Source: Marchantia polymorpha subsp. ruderalis
Lineage: Eukaryota > Streptophyta > Marchantiopsida > Marchantiales > Marchantiaceae
Length of the DNA: 64,000 nucleotides
Reading direction: 5' to 3'
Assembly (NCBI GenBank): GCA_037833965.1
Contig: AP031354.1
Location: 32,342,001 to 32,406,000, forward strand
Shown here: positions 54,421 to 64,000 of the stretch, piece by piece
How positions within the stretch are numbered: the first letter of the stretch is position 1
Layout of the letters: each line of letters starts with the position of its first letter
Program-made: the position numbers and the translations under genes
Notes under the pieces: generated by a model
Database searches by the model: none
What the model was told of the DNA's origin: nothing
What the model saw: only the letters and a program-made list of their open reading frames with translations

Positions 54421-57393
54421 CATATATATGTTTACAATGCTTTCAAAACATCAAGTTTATAGGCAGTGGGATCAGGTGCAAACTCTCAATCCCTTCAATA
54501 CATCCTTTCTAAACGCTACAGTTATTCGCTATCAATCCTTTTTAAGACTATCAAGAAATTTCTCTAATACAAGAATTTCTTCTGACATACAGTCTTGAAC
54601 ATACTGAACATCTCTCAAATGATCAACAATATTCTTCGGAAGGTCTAGTAACTCATCCTCACATATCTTGTACTCCAGGCCGGATTCCTCTAGAAGTTTT
54701 CTACGGTTAGTGCCTCGTCCCAATCTAGTCCATAATTTTTTTCTTCTACCACAGAAGTGTTCACCGGAATCTCTTCTACTTAAGGCTGCACCGTCACCTC
54801 CTGCTTCTGCTCCTACTCACGTTCCTCGCTGCTAACGACCTCCACTGTATGGATTTCTTGTATATCACTGTCGTCCGCTTTTTCTCCTAGCAGCATTTTC
54901 CCTTCACACGTCAACACTTCACTATGTTCAAGGATTTTTTACACAGTATCTGTAAACTAAATCTGAAGGAAAAACTGAAAATTGTTTAACTATAAAACTA
55001 TTAAAAGGTTTTAATAGTTTTAAAGAACTTTGCATAAACAAATTCACTTTAACTAATGAATTCAAAATTTTCTACTGCAAACTTAGCACTGCTGTATTTA
55101 TCACACATCTGATTGTAATCAAAAAATTTGCAATTTTGAGCTAGATCTTTTCTCCACTGGAAGAGTACGTGGTTTAAAAACATCTAACTGTAGTTGTGAG
55201 TATAGTATCCCTTGTTGCACCACAACTTGAGCTTCAGAAAGCAGATTCTATCCTACATCAAGGACCTTCTTACCGTTAGCTGCCAGCAGTATTGAATTTG
55301 TAAAAGATGCTTGACGGATAGTATGCCTACGAAGCTGACTACCTTCCAAAAAAATCCACAAAAAATCTTCAACACACCACGAGTATCCAAGAGAGATAAC
55401 TTCTGCTCAAACAATATTACCAGGTTGAAACTAAGTGTGCATATCTACTTTATCACTATCCGTAGCTTGTACATGCTACTGCCTGATTATTCCCGTGAAC
55501 TTGGTCCTGCTACTCCACTCTCATCGGGAAGTACCAACTCCACCATTGGTCTGAATTTGTACACTGAGTTCTAAGTGCACCTTCCAGCTCTCCGAATTGT
55601 ACAGTTGTATCAGCACGTGCTCCTTTCCGTAGTTTCACTTCTACCTTTCTGAACCTCCTCAACAACTACTTAAGTTTTACCAATACTGTACCTACTTCAT
55701 TTCACCTCCTTGAAATCTTCCCGATGCACACCCATCACCTTGGCCCAAGCACGCAGCAGGGAAGAAGTAGATCACAAGGTACTGTTATTGAGTAAAGAAG
55801 GAAGAGAACACTATTCTGCTATGGAGGGGACTAGCTTATTGCTCTCTTCATTTTCTGTCTCTCACCTCACGACTAGCCTGATTAGTTGGTTTCCTCATGT
55901 GTAAAATCTTCCAAGCCTGTATATTGCTAATTTCGACACCAAAAACAGGGAAAATAATCACAAGGTACCGGGAATATCAACTTTGAGTGACCAAACCCAT
56001 GGACGAACAGATTGATGCACGCACAGAGTGCAGTATTACATGGACCCGAGGAATGAAGACAATCGATATTCCAGCTTGAACTGGCTTCTACAACTAAGCT
56101 CTCGTATGTTATTATCAGAGTTCACAAGACTGAGATGAAAACGTGACGACCCTCTATCTTACTTAGCACTTACAGTAGCCGACTCCACGCACAAAATTCC
56201 GTCGACACTGAATCAAATCTTCACTTTCAGCGTTGCTCTCTCCACTCTCATCGACCAGACATGACAAAAGTTTGAAAAAAGCCAAAGGATTGCGCTGAGT
56301 GCAAAGACCAAGAACAACCTTCAATTTATACATGAACGGAAATCTGAAGTGCTGCACGGCGGTGGTTCCTGCACAAAAAAACGGCTAAATAAAAGCACAC
56401 GATGAAGCTCGCTTGATCTTGACTGTTGTTTGACGTCTATACCATGCGAGCGACAAAAATCTTTCTCATTCAAGTTTGAAAACGTGGAAAGAAGTCGCTC
56501 TCGTGATTGATATTCTGCTTTCTACCTCGAAAGTATCCAGCAACCATTGCTTCCGATTCGCCACGCACGCCCTGCTCGCCTGCGGGGAGAGATCACAAAG
56601 AAGAGACAATCCCCTCTCTCACTCCCTGTAATCTCTCCTTTCGAATTCTATGACTTCGAATTGAATTCAAATTCTGTGAATTTGAATTAAATTTGAACTG
56701 AAAAACAAATTTGATTTCAATTCAATTCAATTCAAATGACAGAGCACAACCGAACACGAAGGGAGGACAGCCAGGTAGTCGTGCAACGACCTCTTCCCTT
56801 CCCGAAGAGGGATTCAGCATGACATGCAGAAAGAAGGAAGAACCTCCCTTCTCGCACAATGGTTTTGTTTCTCTGTCCTCCTGTTCGGGGTAGCCTTGTA
56901 CCACTCCTCGCCTATTGCTTCTTTCTTGATCCGCCTTTACTCGAGACGCTCGCTTGCTTCCGCGGTGCTACGTACAGCACTACTACTTCCACTTTAGTAC
57001 TACTGTGATAGATTACTCCGTTTACGTGCAGAATGTATCCCGCTTGAAGCTGAAATCTTCCAATGTTGCAAGTTCTCAGAGTATCCAATCTGTCCACTAC
57101 ACCGCAGAGCAATCCAAACTCCTCCCGCAAACCGAACCAACGTACCCAAATCAAGCTTCCGACTGAATTTTTCCTCTTCCCATCGAAGATTATCGACCGA
57201 AATCCAACACTGTTCTTTGTATTCCTGTCACTGACGGCCCCAGACCGTCTTCCAAGATCAACGCTCCCAGTCGATCAACATACTTCAAATCTCCAATCAA
57301 GACTACCAGAATCCACAAACAAAATTGAAATCACTAATACGAGGACTATAGGCTGAATTCTGGAACACGACTTACCTACCGTTTCACAGTGAG
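54421..57393. other. Unassigned interval between gypsy copy 2 leader and its outer repeat
   Basis: No gene that I can name. Minus-strand frames at 54532-54723, 56163-56357 and 56912-57154 look somewhat protein-like (for example RFQLQAGYILHVNGVIYHSS in the last) and might be exons of a captured or decayed host gene, like the PRMT7-like piece in the corresponding place of the main copy. A run of TTCAA/AATTC-type repeats lies near 56640-56740. Evidence is weak. Confidence 0.35.
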
Positions 57394-57665
57394 TTCTTCG
57401 AGTGAAAAGTACGGGATTTCCCCACTTGAAACCCGTCGGTCTTATTACCCCACTGGAAACAAAACCGTCATCGTCACAAACAAAGTTAGGCCCAACCGAC
57501 TCACATTCGGAGATTTCAAGTCTAACATTCACGGGCACTACTCCCAACGCGCTAGGCTCAACTCGAAGAACTGACGTTCTTTGAGTCTCCTTTGACGCTA
57601 TACCCTACAACCTGAAACCCTAGACGATTATTTTTTTTTTGTAAAACCGAAAACTACATGACAGC
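57394..57665 (-). repeat. LTR-like repeat on the 5' side of gypsy copy 2
   Basis: About 270 bases closely similar to 49855-50111 in the same orientation, sharing AAAAGTACGG, CCCGTCGGTCTTATTACC, CTCCCAACGCGCTAGGCTC, AACTCGAAGAACTGACGTTC and AAAACTACATGA blocks in order. Minus-strand start TGTCATGTAG matches the start style of the segment at 26137 (TGTCATGG). It contains a telo-box-like AAACCCTAG near 57,616. Divergence from its partner is moderate, so insertion is not very recent. Confidence 0.65.
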
Positions 57666-60600
57666 ATATTCATAGAAAAATAACTTTCTGATATAAAATT
57701 TAGTTTTTATTTTTTTTGATTTGATCATGTTCATTCTACGATCAAAAACTTATAAAATATTATAATCAATCAATGATTTGTGATTCAATTCAAAATGTAT
57801 CAAAAATTTGATTGCAATCAAGTAAAACATATAATACACATTAAATTCTTCAGTTCAAAAAATCAAATGATACAGCATATTCGTAGTAGGTAAGCACAAT
57901 GTGAATAATAACGTTTAGATTTTTTAGTTTCTTCAACAATGTTACATTAAATCTCAAAAAACTTGCAAAATAGAATTGACCTTTAACAAATGACATTTTT
58001 GGCAATAAATCTTGATTTTCTATTTATTATGCATCTTGTCAATATCCACAAGTAGATATTTCATCTTGTGATATAAGTCTCATTTGAAAGTTCTAACTTT
58101 CAAAGACTTCGGATTTTTGTTTGAAAAGTTAAACTAAATAAGTTATAAATAAAAATTCATTAAATCATAATCTAGATAATGAGGATTTATGCTTAGATAT
58201 TCACATTTCAAATCATGAGATACAAATCCAAATAATTTTTTGCAGTAATTATTTCAAATAACAAAAGCATTTCTATGAAGTCAATAATATGATACTTATA
58301 AAGTTCAAAATTGCAAATCAGATCACGAACAACCATAATCAGCAAGTATCAAATATCTCACAACATATTATTTTACAAGAGATGTATCAAATAAAGTTGA
58401 ATGTAGCATATGATCTAATCAAGTTCACTTATTCAAAAACATTATTGAACTTCATGAGTTAGTAATTTTTGTGCATTTGTAATTTTGTAATAATCTAATC
58501 GCATATTATCAAATCAATCACTTTTTTTACTCAAACGTTTTTGAATATGATTTTGTAAAAAGATTAAATTACGTATTCATAACATGTATAAAATGAAATG
58601 AGGTGAGTGATTTAAAATATTTGTATATCAAAAATTTACAAATTGATAACCTAATATACTATATCTGTCAGTTTGATCACATGTTAATAAAAATAATAAT
58701 TTTCATCAGTATAAATATATAAATAAACTTTATATCTAAAAATGTGATAAAAACAAACACTATCAAATCATCACCAATATTATTGAGTGAGTTGCATAAT
58801 ATATAAGTCTAGGTTTTCAAATTCACTTCAATGAAAATGATATGCTTTACATAAAATTGACTATATTAGTTTTAAAACAATATGATTCAGATGCCAATGA
58901 TTTTAAAAATATACATTTTGCCCAAAAAAATATATAAAAAAATTCCTGAATTGAGATCTATCTTTATATATCATATAAATATATTCCTTGTTATTATTTT
59001 TAAAAAATTAAAGACAAATAACATTCAATATTATTTGAATAAAAAGTATATGAAATAATTGATCATTGATTATAAATCAACTACAATGCTGTTGTAGATG
59101 ATTTGTATCTTCACTTTACAATTCCATTCAAAGCAATGATGACTACAAAGAAAGTATTAAATTGTAAATACTAACAAATTTCTTTCATCGTTTATCTTAA
59201 ATTTAATTAAGAACTATATTCTCAAAAAAATCAATATGATTATGATTTACTCTATCAAAATTATCCATCTCAACGTTCAATAACCTCCAAAAAACTGCAT
59301 TCTTTAAGAAGAAAATGTGATTCAAGAGTCTTAATAATTTACAATCCTTATTTTATTGTAAATGATATTTTTAATGATTAAATGAATATTAAAATATAAA
59401 ACTTCAAATATATTTGCTCCTCAATATATTGTAAAACTTTGTTGTAAAAAAATGAAAGATTTAACACAGTACATCTTGTATAATATCATGTTGTATTTGA
59501 CATCTTATTTTTGAAATAGATGATCATTTATTATGTTCAATTACATTCACTCAAGCTTGATGTCATTGCTTATGATATCTTAAGTATTCTATTGTTTAAT
59601 CTATTTTGATAAAATATTTGCTTTTGAAATTTTGATCAAGATTTTAATTCATGAAAGTCATGATTTTTTACTTTTATTGAAAACCATTTAAACTGATATT
59701 TATCTTTTAGTTAATTTGCAAAGTTTGCAAAATCTAATTTTGTTGGCTATCTTTATTAAATTTCACAACTTTAAAATTCAATTTTTTATTTATAAAACCG
59801 TGTATAATTGATCTTAAATCAATTTGACAATCAAAATTCTGCATCTATGACAATTTGTATTTTAACCCAACAAATCTTCATGCTTTATTTTATAAAACAA
59901 CTTTAACCTGAAGCCAGTGAAAGTATTCAAGCTAGCAAAACTTACATCTCAAGCAAATCACAAGTTTGTTGCTGCATACTCAAAATTACTTTCATATCAA
60001 ATTATATGTCAAATTAATTCAACATTAAACATATTATTCAGCATATTTATTCAACATTTGTATATTTAAAATTTGGATCAATATCAAAATGATGCAACAA
60101 ATTCATAGAAGCAACTCCACATAACATATCAAAATTAACAACACATGATGTTATTTTATGATGTTAACATGTGATTGATTTTTATATGACAAAATCAAGT
60201 TGTTTTATTCAAAAATCTAAATTATGTGTGTTATTTGCACATAGTTTAAACTTTTTTCTATGAAAACATGTTACTTCAAAGTATACAAACTAAATTTTTT
60301 AGCATCTAAGTTATTTCACAATAATTTTGTTCTATTATAAGAAATAATTTATGTAGAATTTTTTTTTTTATTACTATGATGCATTTTTTATGAAATATAA
60401 TGAAAGCATTTGAAGATAAATAATAATAATGTGAATACAATGATAATTTTTTGTATTTTAGTACATGATATTAGTTTTACATTATCATATTTCATATACA
60501 TATATTAATACAAACGTGTAGATTAAGAGAATGTTTGATGATTTTATACACTTAACTATCAAAACTCTTTTCATTCTTTTTCTTTCTTATCATTTATCAT

Positions 60601-62400
60601 ATTTGTGAAACATCAAACATTGAAAATTGCAATCATTTGATATATGTGATAATATATTATTATTGATAATTTATAATGTAATGAATATAGTATAATGAAA
60701 ACGTGAAAGAATATGATTATGGAATTTAATTTTATACGAATTAAACTTTGAATTTTTTTAAAAGTTTGAATTTTGATGAAATCAAATCAGTAACAAACAA
60801 ACATGAACATGATATACACATCAGATTATATAAGATTCAAACAATCTTCATCAATCAAATTATTAAATTTTTTGAAGAAAGACAGTCAATCTAAGTATGG
60901 TTACAAATAATCTATTGAATCAATATCTTTATCAAATGTTGTTTATAGGTTGTATCAAACATATACTAGTTAAATTTGAAGATTAACTCATACATATGGA
61001 TTAAGCTTCTCCAAATAGCTCATGAATTTGTTGTCATGTTTTGCATGATGATAATTGAAAGTGTTTTGTGCAAGAACGAATTATAGACATGAGATTCAAA
61101 TATATTCATGTTTTTTCACCTTCATTGTTTTTTTGATGAATGTTATTTAATTTGAATTTAATATAAAAATAAAAAAATAAAAAAAATTCACTTGAATAAG
61201 AGGAATTTAATGTGAGCATCATCTTATATAAATTTGTGTATATTCAAAATTTGAATGTTATATAAACTTTTACATTAGACTTATTTCATTATAACATATT
61301 ACTTATTTCAATAATATGTTTCATATGGTAACAGAAAGAATCTATGAAATTTGTCAAATCATTATGATATATTCGGTTTTTGAATCAATTATGATAAATG
61401 ATCAAATTTCTTTCATAGATATAGAAGAAATAAAATAAGAATTTTGTTAATCAGAAAAAATTTATACATTATCACAGTTCAATGCAAGAATGGTTCTTAT
61501 CATGTAAGATCACTAAAAAGTATATCATGTTTATCAATTCATTTTATATCGTATTTTTTGTAAAAATAAATATACCAATGGCTAATCAATCTTGAGGATA
61601 AATTTTTTTTGGATATGATACTAGCTGTACAGAAAATTATTAAAGTGTGATAATCTATCCAAGGTGATAACAATCTCAAATGTAAAAAGTCAGATTATTC
61701 TCTGACAATGAATGGAATTTATTTACAATTCTGGTCATTTTGCGTACAGAATATTACTTAAAATATTTTAAGCAATATTACTTGTATCACCAATTCATAT
61801 ATATTTTACTACTTTCACTCACAAACTCTTAATTCTATGAGGAGGTTGTTGTCTATGACTAGAGGAGATATTTTTCTTTAAAAAAATTTTACCAAGAATC
61901 ATGAAATGCATATATTTCTCAACATCGTTGCTATGTAGATGAAATATATGTTTCATTTCTTCAAGTAATTTGAGTCTTGAGATGTTGCTAAATGCAATTT
62001 GTGTGTATTAGGTTGATTTTTTAATGTTGCTTTCTTTTTATGGTAAACTTCGGAAATAGGGCTCCACTTTTACACTGAATGCAAGTAGGCCGGATCTTGG
62101 ATAACACTTTACGAGTGAGCTTAATGTGATTTGAAACTGTTAATCATATTTTATTTATAATGAATATTCAAGTTAAATTGTAGGACCTCATGCAATTTGC
62201 TTGTGATTAATTTCGCAAGTGTTGTGAAGTTGTTAGTTGAGATGGCTTCCGTGGTCTTTTCTTTGAAGTACAAGGCAATACAAATACTCACTTAAGAAAT
62301 AAATATCTGTCCAAAAGTATTTCGTTCATTATCGGATAATAACATCGAAAATAATATATACATTTACTAGACGGAACGAGATATATGACATCGCTCGACT
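57666..62400. other. 4.7-kb very AT-rich gene desert
   Basis: Almost entirely A/T runs with no frame of interest on either strand and no recognised repeat ends. It resembles the AT-rich stretches at 38-43 kb and 49.1-49.8 kb and may be heterochromatic or matrix-attachment-like DNA, or a deeply decayed repeat. It begins sharply at the edge of the LTR-like repeat. Confidence 0.7.
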
Positions 62401-62572
62401 TCGGTACACCCGTTCACTTCGAAAGAGCAAAAAAATAATCAGGAAGCGTAGGTCTTTAGAAACAACGAAAGCAAAAAACAAGTCAATTCAAAGAGCAAAA
62501 CTGGGACACCTATTCACTGTTCTTTTTGGTTGCTTCGAAGAGAATTGCGGAGGTGATGTTCGCCTTTAGATC

Positions 62573-62580
62573 TAGGGTTT
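62573..62580 (-). promoter_or_regulatory. Telo-box upstream of RPS11
   Basis: TAGGGTTT on the plus strand, so AAACCCTA on the minus strand, 140 bases before the RPS11 start codon. Telo-boxes are characteristic of plant ribosomal-protein promoters and leaders. A TAGGGCTTCCC motif at about 62,616, resembling the site-II class (TGGGCY-like), follows. The BUD23 gene has the same box. Confidence 0.6.
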
Positions 62581-62719
62581 GGTGCCATAGATCGACGATA
62601 GACGTTTCTTCCTGAGTAGGGCTTCCCAAGCTCGTTGTGCATAATCGAACTCTCTCCAATTCCTCTTCCCTTTCTCAAGTTGCAAACGAAATTCGCTTCG
62701 CACACTCTCAACCGCCACC

Positions 62720-64000
62720 ATGGCCGAGCAGGTCAGTCGTGAAATTGAACACCATGAAAGAATTTGTGGAAGAATTTGGTGAATTTCTGTATGCTGGATG
62801 ATGATTTCGTTTTGATCGGTTGTGTTGTACCATAGAATCTCAAATAGATGGGTGAATTGTAGGGTTTGCCCTTATACTTCGTTGGGCAAATTCACGAAAA
62901 ATGGACGCGTTACCAGGCCGCACCGAAGTAGCTCGTGCAAGGAATTTGGCGTCGGATGCACCTCCTCCAGGCTGTGCCACTTGCACCCAAGCCTTGTTAC
63001 CAATGCCACTCGTAGCACGAATTTCCCGAAATTTTGTCTGCTGCGACAGACATCCGCGATGTGCTGATAAGGATTTTTGTATTTTGTCTGGCAGACTGAG
63101 CGCGCCTTTTTGAAGCAACCGAAGGTTTTCCTCAGGTAGCTGCTTCTTGTCTCCTCGTGGATTATGTGTATTCCTGATATTAATCCCGTAAGTAGTGCTG
63201 TAAGGGGAAGCTTCAGGATTTTGTTAACTGTTTTCATGCGTCGAAAATCTGATCTTGTTTCGTGCTCTTTTTTGTTCAGTACCAAGTCTGTACTGAAGGC
63301 AAAGGCACCCGGCAAGGCTGGAAGCCGATTCTGGAAAAATGTTGGTCTTGGCTTCAAAACTCCCCGCGAAGCAATCGAAGGTAAGAAGAACTTGGTGATC
63401 TCGCGTTTGTGCCTGTATGCACTCACTGAATGGATCTCATTTGAATCTTGACATTTTTTCACCTGCCAAATCAGGTACCTACATTGACAAGAAGTGCCCA
63501 TTCACTGGAAATGTCTCCATCAGAGGTCGTATTCTGATGGGCACCGTGTACTGCACGAAGATGACCCGCACTATTACTGTGCGACGGGACTACCTACATT
63601 TTGTCCCGAAGTACCAAAGGTATGCCTGTTGTTGCCATAATTGAATATATATATTGACCTATAATCTATTTGTAAGTTTACCTTTAAGTTAATGACAAGA
63701 GTCATTTAGGATCAGCAGCTTATTGACTGTCTGGCCTGTAATTGGCATCCGCAGGTACGAGAAGCGTCATTCAAATCTCTCTGCCCATGTTTCTCCATGC
63801 TTCCGTGTGAAGGAAGGAGACAAAGTTATCGTTGGGCAGTGCAGGTAATTCCCGATTCCATTGGTCGAAAGTGTGTCATGGACAGCATGTTCTGATGTGA
63901 GTTTCTAATCATGTGAACTGCGTCAGTTATTAACCTTTTGTACATCCGATGTGTTTCACGCAGACCATTGTCAAAGACTGTCAGATTCAACGTATTGAAG
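62720..64000 (+). CDS. RPS11: 40S ribosomal protein S11 (uS17), 5' part, cut by window end
   Basis: Core small-subunit protein of the cytosolic ribosome. Exons by frame and GT-AG sites: 62720-62731 (MAEQ), 63095-63135, 63280-63380, 63475-63619, 63755-63844, and 63964 onward past the window edge. The splice joins keep frame and give a protein matching plant uS17: [103 protein letters not shown]. About 142 residues are present; only the short C-terminal tail is missing. The start ACCATGG is a strong plant initiation context, and a tiny first exon coding MAEQ is usual for this gene. The basic segment [15 protein letters not shown] differs somewhat from other plants but keeps its charge. No break is visible. 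Confidence 0.95.

Noticed and set aside
1-64000. CRISPR arrays, bacterial operons, rRNA operon or phage genes
   Set aside because: No spaced direct-repeat array, ribosome-binding-site pattern or rRNA sequence is visible; the window is plainly eukaryotic.

Overview
The window looks like nuclear DNA from a land plant, probably a non-seed plant such as a bryophyte (inference, not proven). The evidence is short spliceosomal introns with plant-like splice sites, plant-type BUD23 and RPS11 proteins, an eight-cysteine lipid-transfer-like protein, a secreted leucine-rich-repeat protein, telo-box motifs near both ribosome-related genes, and a plant U4 snRNA fragment. Host genes are few (five supported) and sit among large AT-rich or transposon-filled stretches.

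Layout. 0-9 kb: BUD23 (+, nine coding exons; 18S rRNA guanine-N7 methyltransferase), an intronless protein with a DUF3820-like domain and a probable organelle-targeting leader (-), and an eight-cysteine lipid-transfer-like secreted protein (-). 9-17.5 kb: no convincing gene, but several strong hairpins, the best being a miRNA-precursor-like stem-loop at 17415-17501. 17.7-26.1 kb: an old, badly decayed Ty1/copia element (-) with a GC-rich MULE DNA transposon inserted into it (22374-24674), complete with TIRs and an 8-bp target duplication. 26.1-37.0 kb: a Ty3/gypsy-type element (+), probably with a long leader that contains a PRMT7-like gene fragment. 37-45 kb: AT-rich DNA with an older fragment of the same family and a 77-bp U4 snRNA fragment. 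45.2-47.0 kb: an intronless secreted LRR protein (+). 49.7-57.7 kb: a second, smaller copy of the gypsy family (-) between LTR-like repeats. 57.7-62.4 kb: very AT-rich DNA without genes. 62.7-64 kb: the first six coding exons of RPS11 (+), cut by the window edge.

The most notable system is the gypsy-type family. Besides gag, protease, reverse transcriptase, RNase H and integrase, the main copy carries a C5 cytosine DNA methyltransferase domain between protease and reverse transcriptase, with motifs I, IV, VI, VIII and X in the usual order and a flavour closest to DNMT3. It also carries a PHD finger at the Pol C-terminus, where many plant relatives carry a chromodomain. The second copy keeps the PHD finger but not the methyltransferase or RT section. 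An element with both a DNA-methylation writer and a histone-reader-type domain suggests it may influence its own chromatin state. DNMT-bearing retrotransposons have been reported in dinoflagellates and a charophyte alga; I know of no description of the combination with a PHD finger in a land plant.

Both ribosome-related genes (BUD23 and RPS11) have telo-box motifs upstream, consistent with co-regulation of ribosome biogenesis and translation genes in plants. No other functional link among the host genes is visible.
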